Origin: Bradyrhizobium sp. SZCCT0231
GTDB taxonomy: Bacteria > Pseudomonadota > Alphaproteobacteria > Rhizobiales > Xanthobacteraceae
Assembly: GCF_018130245.1 (NCBI RefSeq)
Contig: NZ_JAFCKP010000025.1
Location: forward strand, 1-62,539
Direction of reading: 5' to 3'
Length of the DNA: 62,539 bases
The position numbers were made by a program, and so were the translations under genes. The notes beneath the pieces are model-generated. The model saw nothing but the letters and a program-made list of their open reading frames with translations. It did no database searches and was not told where the DNA came from. Positions 27,047 to 35,399 of this stretch are shown piece after piece (position 1 is the first letter of the stretch; every line of letters starts with the position of its first letter).

Positions 27047-27502
27047 ATGGCGCTTCAATTCCTGCTCGTCGCGCTCGTCAGCGCGATCAACATCATGATC
27101 CACGCGCTCGTGACCGTGGGAGCCATCGGCATCGCCCGAGCCGCCGGGTATCGGCACACGGCGCGGCCGAGATTGCACCTGATGGCCGTCATGGTCGCCA
27201 CCGCCACGGCGCTGATGCTGGCGCACACGCTGGAGGTCCTGGTCTGGGCGTTGGCTTATCGCATCGTCGGCGCGGCGCCCCCGGGCAGCGAGTTGCTCTA
27301 TTTCACCTTCGTCAACTATACCACGCTCGGCTACGGCGACATCACGCCGGTGCAGGACTGGCGGCTGCTAGGCCCGATGACCGCGATGAACGGCATCCTG
27401 CTGTTCGGCTGGTCGACCGCCGTGCTGTTCGAGGTGCTGCGCAAGACGCTGGAGCGCCTTGCGGTGATCGATGCACCCGGATTCAGCCCTGAAGATCGAT
27501 AG
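27047..27502 (+). CDS. Two-helix potassium channel family protein
   Basis: The 151-residue membrane protein has a hydrophobic N-terminal helix (about 3-30), a second helix (about 45-72), then a pore loop with the selectivity filter TTLGYGDITP (residues 92-101), and a final helix (about 110-130). This is the minimal pore domain of K+ channels (Ion_trans_2), with no ligand-binding domain. Its 3' end overlaps that of the convergent Crp/Fnr gene by 20 bases. Confidence 0.88.
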   Translation: MALQFLLVALVSAINIMIHALVTVGAIGIARAAGYRHTARPRLHLMAVMVATATALMLAHTLEVLVWALAYRIVGAAPPGSELLYFTFVNYTTLGYGDITPVQDWRLLGPMTAMNGILLFGWSTAVLFEVLRKTLERLAVIDAPGFSPEDR

Positions 27503-28166
27503 TCGCGAGCTGCTGCCGGTCCAGCAGCACGATCTGGCGCTGCGTATTGCCGAGGAAGCCAATGACGCCGAGCTCGTGCAAGCGCGACAGGGCGCGCGAG
27601 ACGGTCTCCAGCGTGAGGCCGAGATAATCGGCGATGTCGCGCCGCGACATCGGCAACGCCATGACGGTGGAGGCCGCAATCCGCTTGTCCATTTCGAGTA
27701 GGAAAGCGGCGACCCGTTCAAGCGAGGTCTTCCGGCCCAGGAGCAGCATGTGGTCCTCGGCATGCTGGAGGTTGTTCGTGGTCATGCAGAGCAGGTTCTT
27801 GGCTACCATGACGTCGCTCTCGGCCACGGTTTCCAGGCTCTGGCGCCTGATCAGCCGGACGGTCGTTTCCACGATGGCTTCGGCAGTGAAGCGATGAGAA
27901 GCGCCGTTCTCCAGTCCGAAGATATCGCCGACGAGGTGAAATGCGCCGATCTGGCGGCGCCCGTCCGACAAGAGCTTGTAGCTCCTGACGGCACCCGTCT
28001 TGACCTGATAGACGTACTCGGCCGATTCCTTCTCGCCGTAGATCTCGGTGCCCTTTTTGTAAGTAAATTCGTTTAAACTCACGATCGGATTTGAGCTACT
28101 TGTCATTCCGAAGTCGTTGAGCGAATTGGGAAGGGAGAGCGGGGCGGTCGTGATGCGTAAGAACAT
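27483..28166 (-). CDS. FixK-like Crp/Fnr-family transcriptional regulator
   Basis: The 227-residue regulator has a cNMP-binding-like beta barrel (about 30-130), a dimer helix and a C-terminal HTH. The recognition helix reads LTLETVSRALSRL with Glu187, Ser190 and Arg191, the E..SR triad that reads TTGA/TCAA half-sites in FNR and FixK. It has no N-terminal Cys cluster for an Fe-S centre and only Cys127, so it is FixK-like, not an oxygen-sensing FNR. The start at 28166 has GAGGAG upstream. It is the obvious candidate to bind the eight boxes around it, although a FixK2 encoded elsewhere could do so too. Confidence 0.9.
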   Translation of the reverse strand: MFLRITTAPLSLPNSLNDFGMTSSSNPIVSLNEFTYKKGTEIYGEKESAEYVYQVKTGAVRSYKLLSDGRRQIGAFHLVGDIFGLENGASHRFTAEAIVETTVRLIRRQSLETVAESDVMVAKNLLCMTTNNLQHAEDHMLLLGRKTSLERVAAFLLEMDKRIAASTVMALPMSRRDIADYLGLTLETVSRALSRLHELGVIGFLGNTQRQIVLLDRQQLATIDLQG

Positions 28167-28433
28167 GGGCCAACTCCTCAGGAGGAATCGCTGAATTGGA
28201 CGTGGAATTGTCATGGGGGAATGCGCCGCGCTATCCCACTCCCGCTGAGGTTGATGTTCGACCAGGGAGTTATTTCAGACCATTGTCCCAGTGGTCAATG
28301 TACCAAAGGACAGTGCGGCAGGGATGGTGCGCTCCGTGAGAAAAACGTCAGCCTGTCTGCCCCGGATTGCGAAATTGGGCATATGATCGGCATCATCGGA
28401 TGGGTTTGAGGGTTCTGGTTTGAAGAGGGCAAT

Positions 28434-29057
28434 TTGCCTGGCCTCGTTCACGTAGTTGACGACGACGCCTCGTTTCGCACGGCGATCGAGCGGCGCCTGA
28501 AGCTCTCCGGCTATGATGTCGCAACCTATGCATCTGCGCAGGAGCTGCTCGACCGCTTGCCGGATGATAGCAAGCCCGGTTGCATCCTGCTGGACGTGCG
28601 GATCCCCGGGTTGAGCGGACCGGAGCTACAGAGCCGTCTGATCGAGCTCGGCTCGACGGTCCCCATCGTCTTCCTGACCGGACACGCCGATACGCCGACG
28701 ACTGTCCGGGCCATCAAGGCGGGTGCCGAGGATTTCCTGACCAAGCCGGTGTCGTCGGAGCAACTGATCGATGCGATCGAGCGCGCTTTGGCCCGCCAGG
28801 AGGCCAGCCGGCATCATCGGCGGAAGCTCGAATCGCTCCGCGCGCTCGTTGCGACGCTGACGCCGCGGGAGCACCAGGTGTTCGATCTGATCGTGCGGGG
28901 CAAGATCAACAAGCAGATCGGCCACGAGCTTGGAACGACCGAGCGCACCATCAAGGCTCATCGTCATCAGGTGATGGAGAAGATGCAGGTGCGCTCGCTG
29001 GCGGAACTGGTCTCGATCGCGGAGCGGCTCGGCTTGCTCGATGCCGACAAGGCTTAG
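28434..29057 (+). CDS. FixJ-like response regulator (receiver plus LuxR-type HTH)
   Basis: The 207-residue regulator has a receiver with the acidic triplet D9-D11, phospho-acceptor Asp54 (LLDVRIPGLSG), Thr82 and Lys104 (LTKP). After a linker, a LuxR/FixJ HTH follows (TLTPREHQVFDLIVRGKINKQ, GTTERTIKAHRHQVMEKM). The start is a TTG at 28434 with AGAGG upstream; no in-frame ATG fits. No cognate kinase is adjacent; the sensor kinase at 37111 is a candidate partner. FixJ in rhizobia activates fixK, so a local link to the Crp/Fnr gene at 28166, divergent from this gene, is plausible. Confidence 0.9.
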   Translation: MPGLVHVVDDDASFRTAIERRLKLSGYDVATYASAQELLDRLPDDSKPGCILLDVRIPGLSGPELQSRLIELGSTVPIVFLTGHADTPTTVRAIKAGAEDFLTKPVSSEQLIDAIERALARQEASRHHRRKLESLRALVATLTPREHQVFDLIVRGKINKQIGHELGTTERTIKAHRHQVMEKMQVRSLAELVSIAERLGLLDADKA

Positions 29058-29234
29058 GAAAGCTGGTTGTCGGCTCGCGGTGCCGACCGCGTGACCTGTA
29101 CCAAGGGACAACATCATACTTTATTGACAGGTGGCGGGAGAGGGTGAGCTAATGTCTTAGGTTGTCGGCCGACAATAGCGATCAGAGCCAGAGCTGATGA
29201 TGCCTGGCAATGCGTCCAACGAAGGCCGACCAAA

Positions 29235-29615
29235 TTGCCCGGGAACAAGTGCATTTTCGTCGTCGATGACGATCCGTCGGTACGGATCAGCATGAAGCGG
29301 CTGCTTCGCGAGCACGGCTTCAGCGTCCTGCTGTTCGAATCGGCGAACGCGCTGCTTGAGCATGGCGACCTGGACGACGCGATCTGCGCAATCCTTGACG
29401 TCAACCTGGGTAATCATTCGGGCATCGATCTGCGTCGGCGTCTGACGGATGATGGCGTTTCACTGCCGGTCATCTTCATCACGGGAAACGACAGCTCTGA
29501 AAATCGCTCGGCTGCGATCGAGTCGGGATGCGCGGCCTATCTCACCAAGCCCTTTGCCGCGCACACGCTGATCGAGTCGATCGAAAAGGCCTGCGCCGGA
29601 ACGATCGCACAATGA
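29235..29615 (+). CDS. Single-domain response regulator
   Basis: The 126-residue protein is a receiver alone: DDDPSVRISMKRLL, phospho-acceptor Asp55 (ILDVNLGNHSGIDL), ITGND for the Thr region and Lys105 in YLTKPF. It has no output domain. It starts at a TTG (29235), like the FixJ-like gene 177 bases upstream. It may act as a phosphate sink or shuttle between a hybrid kinase and the FixJ-like regulator. Confidence 0.85.
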   Translation: MPGNKCIFVVDDDPSVRISMKRLLREHGFSVLLFESANALLEHGDLDDAICAILDVNLGNHSGIDLRRRLTDDGVSLPVIFITGNDSSENRSAAIESGCAAYLTKPFAAHTLIESIEKACAGTIAQ

Positions 29616-29736
29616 TGCCGACCCGGTTGGGTCAGCAGCGCCATCCCATTTCACACGAGGGGCTTGAAATCGATTTGGTTGATTTCGATCGACGGCGGAG
29701 TGCCGGGTTTCCGCGGGCCTCGCGACGTTTGCGAGA

Positions 29737-29760
29737 GTGAGCAAGCCGATCCCTGCTCAC
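29737..29760. terminator. Hairpin between convergent genes
   Basis: GTGAGCA and TGCTCAC form a perfect 7-bp stem around a 10-base loop, between the end of the single-domain regulator (29615) and the stop of the IalB-type gene (29757). There is no T-run, so termination is only a possibility. Confidence 0.35.
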
Positions 29761-30338
29761 TCGTCGATATCCTGTTCCATGGTCATGGCTGGCGCGCCCT
29801 TGTGGACGGCGGCGAATTGCGCAAGCGGCAGGGACGTCGTCAGGGCCAGCAGGTTGGAATCGACGACCTCGAGAGTCAGCGACTTGCCCGCTTCCATGGT
29901 CTTGACGAATTTGGGATCGGCCACGGTTCCCGCGATGCAGGCGTTGGTGAGACACCAGCTATATGGCACCTGGTGAGGGTTGCCTCCATCGACCGTCAGC
30001 TTGACGGGATGCTTGAGATACATGCCGACGGGCACGAACATCTGCAGCCGGGCCGTCCGGCTGTCCTCCCGTTCGATCAGGTCGACACGCACGGCGGTCT
30101 GCCCGGTCGGAAATTTGCCGGTGATCGACGTGCGGCAGAGCCTAGGAGCCCCGGCTGCCTTGAAGCAGAGCTTCTGCCAATCGCCGTAGGTGATGTCCTT
30201 GGCTTCGCGCTCCCCGCGCTTGGCCACGGAGGCGTTGGTATCGCTGGACTGCTCGTCCCTCGCAATCGCGTCAGCAACGGACGAGCTGACGAGGGCTGCA
30301 GCCACGACTCCCCAGATGCAGCGAGCGGAATTGTGCAT
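29757..30338 (-). CDS. Invasion-associated locus B (IalB) family protein
   Basis: The 193-residue exported protein has a signal peptide (about 1-25, ending ADA-I) and the IalB pattern: YGDWQKLCFKAAG...LCRTSITGKF, VPVGMYLKHPVKLTVDGG, SWCLTNACIAG and the closing ALTTSLPLAQFAAVHKG. Four Cys in the mature part are typical. The start at 30338 has GGAGG upstream. IalB-like proteins are common periplasmic proteins in Rhizobiales with no settled biochemical role. It lies 26 bases after the secreted hydrolase, probably in the same transcript. Confidence 0.85.
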   Translation of the reverse strand: MHNSARCIWGVVAAALVSSSVADAIARDEQSSDTNASVAKRGEREAKDITYGDWQKLCFKAAGAPRLCRTSITGKFPTGQTAVRVDLIEREDSRTARLQMFVPVGMYLKHPVKLTVDGGNPHQVPYSWCLTNACIAGTVADPKFVKTMEAGKSLTLEVVDSNLLALTTSLPLAQFAAVHKGAPAMTMEQDIDE

Positions 30339-30364
30339 GGCACGACCTCCCGGATTTCTTGGGC

Positions 30365-31252
30365 CTATTTCTGGGCCTCGAGGAATTTCTCGACCAGCGG
30401 TGACCACAACGGAATGGCGTCGGGCGAACCGATGAAGAAATGGCCCTCATTGCCGAACGGCGGCATCAAATGGTACTCGGCCTTGCCGCCCGCCGCGGTG
30501 AAGGCCGCATGCATACGCTTCGACAGGGCAGGGCCGAAGAAGGTGTCGTTATCGATATAGATCCACAGCATCGGTATGCGCGAGGTGCGCCCGAACTCGG
30601 CGGCGGCCTCAACGAGCTTGTCGGGCGCGCAATTGTTGTTCGGCTTGCCGCCAACGCGGCCGCCTCGACCCGCGGCAAACGTGATGATCGCCTTGACTGC
30701 CGGCGGGTTCAAGCTCGACAGTGCGATCGACGCCCAGCCGCCGGCGGATTGCCCGATGACGACCACATCCTTCGGGATGATGCGCTTCTCGATGGCCATG
30801 TAGTCGATGATCCAGAGGTCGACCTGCGCGACGGCGAGACCTGGCGAGCGGAAGTCGGGATTGGTGCACTTGCCGACCTTCGAGAAGAACGGGCCGTAGA
30901 TGCCGCGCTCGGGTATGTCGATGGCGGAGGCGCCATAGCCGCTGCCGACCGGCGCCACCACGAGATGGCCGCGATTTGCGAACCATTTTGCGGCATCGCG
31001 AAATTCCACGAGCGGAAAGAAGCTGCGCTCCGTCGGGTTGAGCGAGACGCCATGATTCATGATGACGAGCGGGAAGGGGCCGTCGCCGACGGGCCGCACC
31101 ACGTAGGCGAACATCGGCAGCGGCAAGGGTAGTGCCCAGATTTCTTCCTGAATGCGCCGGGCTGCGGATTGATCGTCTGCGCGCGCCGACGCGATCAACG
31201 CCAGGAAAGCCAGCGTCCACAACAGCCATCGGACCGGGGATTGCAGCCGCAT
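30365..31252 (-). CDS. Secreted alpha/beta hydrolase, dienelactone-hydrolase-like
   Basis: The 295-residue protein has a signal peptide (about 1-25, ending ARA-D). The hydrolase core has FPLVIMNHGVS (oxyanion), VVAPVGSGYG, the nucleophile Ser169 in VIGQSAGGWASIAL, an Asp in YIDNDTFFGP and a His in GNEGHFFIG. The start at 31252 is favoured by GGGAGG 7 bases upstream. A FixK-type box lies 49 bases further upstream. It is the first gene of a pair with the IalB-type gene. Confidence 0.85.
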   Translation of the reverse strand: MRLQSPVRWLLWTLAFLALIASARADDQSAARRIQEEIWALPLPLPMFAYVVRPVGDGPFPLVIMNHGVSLNPTERSFFPLVEFRDAAKWFANRGHLVVAPVGSGYGASAIDIPERGIYGPFFSKVGKCTNPDFRSPGLAVAQVDLWIIDYMAIEKRIIPKDVVVIGQSAGGWASIALSSLNPPAVKAIITFAAGRGGRVGGKPNNNCAPDKLVEAAAEFGRTSRIPMLWIYIDNDTFFGPALSKRMHAAFTAAGGKAEYHLMPPFGNEGHFFIGSPDAIPLWSPLVEKFLEAQK

Positions 31253-31301
31253 CGCGTCCTCCCTCATCCAGAAACGGTGGCGGCCAAGTCCGATCGGAGG
31301 C

Positions 31302-31315
31302 TTGATTCAGATCAA
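31302..31315. promoter_or_regulatory. FixK/FNR-type box between divergent hydrolase and SulP genes
   Basis: TTGAT-TCAG-ATCAA is a perfect dyad. It is 49 bases from the minus-strand start at 31252, a good activation distance. On the plus strand it is 65 bases before the small ORF at 31381 and 184 before the SulP start. Confidence 0.75.
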
Positions 31316-31380
31316 CCCTCTGCCGCCCGCGCGTGCCGTCATGGATCGACGCCGGGGATGCGAGACACGACGTATCGGAT

Positions 31381-31503
31381 ATGAGCTCACTGGGTATCGC
31401 CGTCAGCCCGTCGCTGCGCCGCGAAGAAACAGTTCTGGTCGAACTGCTGCTTGCCTTCGTGCTGCTGCGCTGCGAGGCCGGGCATTCGGAGGTGCGCGCA
31501 TGA
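31381..31503 (+). CDS. Possible 40-residue leader peptide before the SulP gene
   Basis: An ATG at 31381 opens 40 codons with a hydrophobic centre (VLVELLLAFVLLRC). The stop TGA overlaps the SulP ATG as ATGA, the arrangement of a translationally coupled pair. No clear ribosome binding site precedes it, so it may be chance. I do not recognise the peptide. Confidence 0.3.
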   Translation: MSSLGIAVSPSLRREETVLVELLLAFVLLRCEAGHSEVRA

Positions 31504-33209
31504 ATGGGCCCTCCGAGCCACGCACGAGCTGGATGCGATTCCTTCCTCCTTCGGGCTGGCTGCCCGCCTATCGCGGTGAGTTTCTGCCATCCGACGCCGT
31601 TGCCGGCGTCACGCTGGCGGCCTACGCGATTCCCGTCTCGCTGGCCTATGCCGCCCTGGCCGGACTGCCGCCGCAGGTCGGCATCTACGGCTACATGCTC
31701 GGCGGCATCGGCTATGCGCTGCTCGGGTCTTCGCGGCAGCTCGCGGTGGGGCCGACCTCGGCGATTTCGCTCATGATCGCCGGCACGGTCGGCGCGCTCG
31801 CCGGCGGCGATGCGGTGCGCTATGCGGAGATCGCGAGCCTTGCCGCCTGCGCGGTCGCGCTGCTGTGCTTCCTGGCCTGGCTGTTCAAGCTCAGCGTGCT
31901 CGTCCGGCTGGTCAGCGACAGCATTTTGGTTGGCTTCAAGGCCGGTGCCGGGCTGACCATCATCATGAGCCAGCTTCCGAGTTTGCTCGGTGTTCCCGGC
32001 GGCGGCCACAATTTCTTCGATCGCGTCATCAAGCTCGCCGGCCAGCTCGGCGACATCAATCTCCTCATCCTGGCGATCGGCGCGGTCGCGCTTCTGCTCC
32101 TCCTGCTCGGGGAGCGGTTGCTGCCGGGAAAGCCGGTCGGCATCACCATCGTGGCGCTGTCGATCGCGGTGGCGACACTGCTCGGCTTCCCGTCGCACGG
32201 TGTCCCCGTCACCGGGAAGATTCCCGAAGGCCTGCCTGCTTTGGGACTGCCGACCTTCGGCCTGCTCGAGTTCGACGATCTGTTTCCGCTCGCCGCGGGC
32301 TGCGTGCTGCTGGCCTATATCGAGGGTGTCTCGGCGGCGCGGAGCTTTGCCGCCAAGCACGGCTATAATCTCGACGTCCGCCAGGAGTTTCTGGGGCTCG
32401 GCGCTGCAAATCTCGCCACCGCCTTCGGCCACGGCTATCCCGTCGCCGGCGGCCTGTCCCAATCCGCCGTCAATGATAGCGCGGGCGCGCGGACGCCGCT
32501 GGCGCTCATCGTCTGCTCGGTCGCGCTCGGGCTGTGCCTCCTGTTCTTCACGGGGTTGTTGACCAATCTGCCGAAGGCGGTGCTCGCGGCCGTCGTGTTT
32601 GCCGCCGTGTACAGGCTGGTGGATGCCCGCGCCTTGTTGCGGATGTGGCAGGTCAGCCGGATCGATTTCTACGCCGCGGCGATCGCGCTGATCGCGGTGC
32701 TGCTGCTTGGGATCCTGCAAGGTGTCCTGCTGGCCTCGATCGCATCGATCTTCCTGCTTCTGGCGCGCGCCTCGAATCCGAACGTCGCCTTTCTCGGCCG
32801 TCTGCCCGGCAGCGGACGCTATTCGGATAGCGCGCGACACGAAGGCGTCGAGCCGCTGGTCGGCGTCATCGCGTTTCGTCCCGAGGCCTCGCTGCTCTAC
32901 ATCAATGCGGAGATCATTTTGGACACGGTCCTGACGTCGCTGCGGCGATCGCCGGGCATCCGCCTGGTCGCCTGCGACTTGTCTGCATCGCCCTATATCG
33001 ACTTGGCGGGCGCTCGCATGCTGCGCGATCTCACCGACGAGCTTGCCTCCCGCCATGTCGCCTTCTGCATCGTGGGCGCGCATGCGCAGCTGCGCGATTT
33101 GCTGCAGGCTGAGGGGCTCGCGGAGAAGACGGACGCCAGCCACTGGCTGCGCTCGCTCGACAGCGTGCTCGGCGAAGGTCAGTCCGGGCCGGCTCGGAGA
33201 ACCTTCTGA
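31500..33209 (+). CDS. SulP-family anion transporter with STAS domain
   Basis: The 569-residue protein has the SulP membrane domain (about 30-430): AYAIPVSLAYAALAGLPPQVG and GYMLGGIGYALLGSSRQLAVG at the first pore helices, then HGYPVAGGLSQSAVNDSAGA, a SulP hallmark. A C-terminal STAS domain follows (about 450-560; IRLVACDLSASPYIDLAGARML). It likely moves sulfate, bicarbonate or a dicarboxylate with H+ or Na+. The start at 31500 has GGAGG upstream. It belongs to the FixK-box region. Confidence 0.92.
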   Translation: MNGPSEPRTSWMRFLPPSGWLPAYRGEFLPSDAVAGVTLAAYAIPVSLAYAALAGLPPQVGIYGYMLGGIGYALLGSSRQLAVGPTSAISLMIAGTVGALAGGDAVRYAEIASLAACAVALLCFLAWLFKLSVLVRLVSDSILVGFKAGAGLTIIMSQLPSLLGVPGGGHNFFDRVIKLAGQLGDINLLILAIGAVALLLLLLGERLLPGKPVGITIVALSIAVATLLGFPSHGVPVTGKIPEGLPALGLPTFGLLEFDDLFPLAAGCVLLAYIEGVSAARSFAAKHGYNLDVRQEFLGLGAANLATAFGHGYPVAGGLSQSAVNDSAGARTPLALIVCSVALGLCLLFFTGLLTNLPKAVLAAVVFAAVYRLVDARALLRMWQVSRIDFYAAAIALIAVLLLGILQGVLLASIASIFLLLARASNPNVAFLGRLPGSGRYSDSARHEGVEPLVGVIAFRPEASLLYINAEIILDTVLTSLRRSPGIRLVACDLSASPYIDLAGARMLRDLTDELASRHVAFCIVGAHAQLRDLLQAEGLAEKTDASHWLRSLDSVLGEGQSGPARRTF

Positions 33210-33300
33210 CGGCTCGTGGCTTTCCCATCAGCCCCGGTATCGTGCTGCATTGCGATGACAACGACGCTGTCAGTCGATCGCATCACAACCGCCATGACCA

Positions 33301-33314
33301 TTGACTTGGATCAA
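33301..33314. promoter_or_regulatory. FixK/FNR-type box upstream of the secreted protein at 33472
   Basis: TTGAC-TTGG-ATCAA lies 157 bases before the ATG at 33472, farther than the other boxes. Between them is a start-less frame (to TAA near 33441) ending in a hydrophobic stretch, so a small membrane-protein gene may once have been there. Confidence 0.65.
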
Positions 33315-33471
33315 CGGAGCGCCCGGTGCGCCCCTCAGATTGACGACCACCTCCGTGCTCTGGATCGGATTCCGTCGGCTATGCCGTCTCGGGCATCCTG
33401 CTCACCGTGTTCGGCTACTTCGCAATGATCCTGGCTCAGTAATCAGCGTGACCTCACAGGGGAAGGAACTC

Positions 33472-33906
33472 ATGAGAAAACTTGCTACACGCCTCGCTCT
33501 CGCCGCTCTGCTCGCCGGTGTTGCCGGCCTCAGCACGCCGTCGCGTGCTGATACCGGCCAGGTCGCTGTCGTCTTCACCAAGGGCGGATTCATCGTCGGC
33601 GTGGGCGGCGGTGAGGGCGTCCTGCTGTATCGGGGCAAGAAATATCCGTTCACCGTCTCCGGCATGAGCGTCGGTTTGACGGTGGGAGCATCGACCACCA
33701 AGTTCGTCGGCCGCGCGCTCAATCTGAAGGGGCCGGCATCCATCGAAGGGTCGTATGCCGTGGGAGGAGCGGGTGGGGCAGTCGCCGCAGGCGCTGGTGC
33801 CGTTCAGCTGCAGAACAGCAATGGCGTGATCCTCCAGCTCAGCGGCCCGCGCGTCGGGGCGGAAGTGTCGGCTGCCGTCGGCGGCGTCACGATTCGTCTG
33901 AAGTGA
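33472..33906 (+). CDS. Secreted Gly-rich protein, paralogue of the protein at 41765-42211
   Basis: The 144-residue product has a signal peptide (1-25, ending SRA-D). The mature domain of about 115 residues is Gly/Val-rich: TKGGFIVGVGGGEGVLLYRG, KKYPFTVSGMSVGLTVGAS, GGAVAAGAGAVQLQNSNGV and a final GVTIRLK. The same order recurs in the protein at 41765. The GGFIVGxGGGEGVL segment recalls SYLF/YSC84 lipid-binding domains, but only loosely. The start has AGGGGAAGG upstream. Confidence 0.75.
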   Translation: MRKLATRLALAALLAGVAGLSTPSRADTGQVAVVFTKGGFIVGVGGGEGVLLYRGKKYPFTVSGMSVGLTVGASTTKFVGRALNLKGPASIEGSYAVGGAGGAVAAGAGAVQLQNSNGVILQLSGPRVGAEVSAAVGGVTIRLK

Positions 33907-33949
33907 TCCGAACAGGCGACAGGCTGCGCCACCGCAGCCCGCTCGTCTT

Positions 33950-34750
33950 TCAATATCGTTCGGCGACGAAATTCATTCCCTTCAGGCTGGCCTGGTCGTT
34001 GTAGCGTCCCTTGCCGGCGCGCTTCGGCAGCTTGACCTTGTCCTTCTTGATGCGCTTGTAGGGGATGGCGCCGAGAATGTGGGCGATGCAGTTCAGCCGC
34101 GCCTTTCGTTTGTCGTCGGAGCGGACGACGCACCAGGGCGCATCCTTCGTGTTGGTCTTCTTCAGCATCAGGTCGCGCGCCCGCGAATAGTCGTACCACC
34201 GCCGGAAGGATTCCAGATCCATCGGGCTCAGCTTCCACTGCCGCACCGGATCGTCGATGCGGGCCTTGAAGCGGCGCTCCTGCTCGTCCATGCCGACCTC
34301 GAGCCAGATCTTGATCAGCATGATGCCGCCGTCGATGACGTATTTCTCCATTTGCGGACAGAGCGTGAGAAACCGCTCGTGCTCGGCGGGCGTGCAGAAG
34401 CCCATGACGTATTCGACGCCGGCGCGGTTGTACCAGCTGCGGTCGAAGATCACGATCTCGCCACCGGCCGGGAATTGCTGCATGTAGCGCTGGAAGAAGA
34501 GCTGCGTCTTCTCGCGGTCGGATGGCGCGGGCAGCGCGACGGTGCGGAACACGCGCGGGCTGACCTTTTCCGTGATCGCCTTGATGGTGCCGCCCTTGCC
34601 GGCGGCATCGCGGCCCTCGAACAGGACGATGACCCGAAGCTTGTTGGCCTTCACATAGTCCTGGAGATGGCAGAGCTCGACCTGGAGCTTTGCCAGCTCC
34701 TTCTCATAGGCCTTCCGCTTCATTCGACCGTCAGGCTCGTCCTTGGCCAT
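33950..34750 (-). CDS. ppk2: Polyphosphate kinase 2 family
   Basis: The 266-residue kinase has the PPK2 Walker A (FEGRDAAGKGG, residues 45-54 or so), the lid lead RVFRTVALPAPSDREKTQLFFQR (split here for length: RVFRTVALPAPSD then REKTQLFFQR) and the Walker B DRSWYNRAGVE. The C-terminal part has RRFKARIDDPVRQWKLSP and RRWYDYSRA. PPK2 moves phosphate between polyphosphate and ADP or GDP. The start at 34750 has AAGGGG upstream. It follows the 150-residue unknown gene by 36 bases, so the FixK-type box at 35313 may drive both. Confidence 0.92.
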   Translation of the reverse strand: MAKDEPDGRMKRKAYEKELAKLQVELCHLQDYVKANKLRVIVLFEGRDAAGKGGTIKAITEKVSPRVFRTVALPAPSDREKTQLFFQRYMQQFPAGGEIVIFDRSWYNRAGVEYVMGFCTPAEHERFLTLCPQMEKYVIDGGIMLIKIWLEVGMDEQERRFKARIDDPVRQWKLSPMDLESFRRWYDYSRARDLMLKKTNTKDAPWCVVRSDDKRKARLNCIAHILGAIPYKRIKKDKVKLPKRAGKGRYNDQASLKGMNFVAERY

Positions 34751-34786
34751 GCGCACCCCTTCCGGCTGATAGCGACAAGGCGAGGC

Positions 34787-35239
34787 TCAGTCGCCCCAGG
34801 AGATCGTGACGCCGACGTCGCCGGGCATGCCGCCCGGGAAATCGATGATCTGGTAGGCGATGCGATAGCCGCGTGGCTTCAGATAATCGGTCCAGAGCTG
34901 GAAGATTTCCTTCGGAATGCCGGTCAGGGTGTTCTCCCAGCCCGCCTCCTGCTGATTGATCGCGCGGCCCTTGTCGGTGCACAGCGTATTCGGGAAGCGA
35001 TAGACCTGCACCTCGGTCAGTCCGTTGCGGACGGCCCGCTGGATGATGGTCGAGGCGAGCTTGATCTTCTCTTCCTCGGTCTTGCCGGACGGCTTGCCCA
35101 GCCGTTCGATCAGCGCGCGCTTCTCCGCTTCGGCGGCGGCGGCGAGACGGGCGTACTCCTCGGCCTTTTCGGCCTCCTTGAGGGCGGCCTCTTTGCGGAT
35201 CTGGGTGGCGTTGGGAATGAGCTCATCGAGACCGGGCAT
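34787..35239 (-). CDS. Protein of unknown function with N-terminal coiled coil
   Basis: The 150-residue protein has a Glu/Ala/Lys-rich N-terminal helix (about 12-60, likely coiled coil). A compact domain follows, with AVRNGLTEVQVYRFPNTLCTD, LTGIPKEIFQLWTDYLKPRGY and IIDFPGGMPGDVGVTISWGD. It has no signal peptide. Rhizobial genomes have similar short unannotated proteins, but I cannot name a family. The start at 35239 has AGGAG upstream; a FixK-type box is 73 bases further upstream, and ppk2 follows. Confidence 0.75.
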   Translation of the reverse strand: MPGLDELIPNATQIRKEAALKEAEKAEEYARLAAAAEAEKRALIERLGKPSGKTEEEKIKLASTIIQRAVRNGLTEVQVYRFPNTLCTDKGRAINQQEAGWENTLTGIPKEIFQLWTDYLKPRGYRIAYQIIDFPGGMPGDVGVTISWGD

Positions 35240-35312
35240 GGTTTGCGGCTCCTAAAGTGGCTGTTGCAATTCAGTGTTCCGCGTTAGGCTAGGTCCGGCA
35301 GGCGGCATTCCC

Positions 35313-35326
35313 TTGATTCAAATCAA
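35313..35326. promoter_or_regulatory. FixK/FNR-type box in a divergent promoter region
   Basis: TTGAT-TCAA-ATCAA is a perfect dyad placed symmetrically, 73 bases from the minus-strand start at 35239 and 73 from the plus-strand start at 35400. It can serve the unknown-ppk2 operon and the membrane protein/HlyD operon. Confidence 0.75.
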
Positions 35327-35399
35327 GCAACCCGCGATGGGCCTTTACACACTGCCTCGGGCCCCTGCTTAAGGCCGGATTTCTGATCGGGAGAGACCA

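Noticed and set aside
30609-33143. Open frame of 844 codons on the minus strand
   Set aside because: It runs across the antisense of SulP and a wrong frame of the secreted hydrolase; both real genes have strong motifs.
33340-33441. Start-less frame ending in a hydrophobic segment after the box at 33301
   Set aside because: It follows an in-frame stop and has no start codon before the hydrophobic part, so it is at most a remnant.
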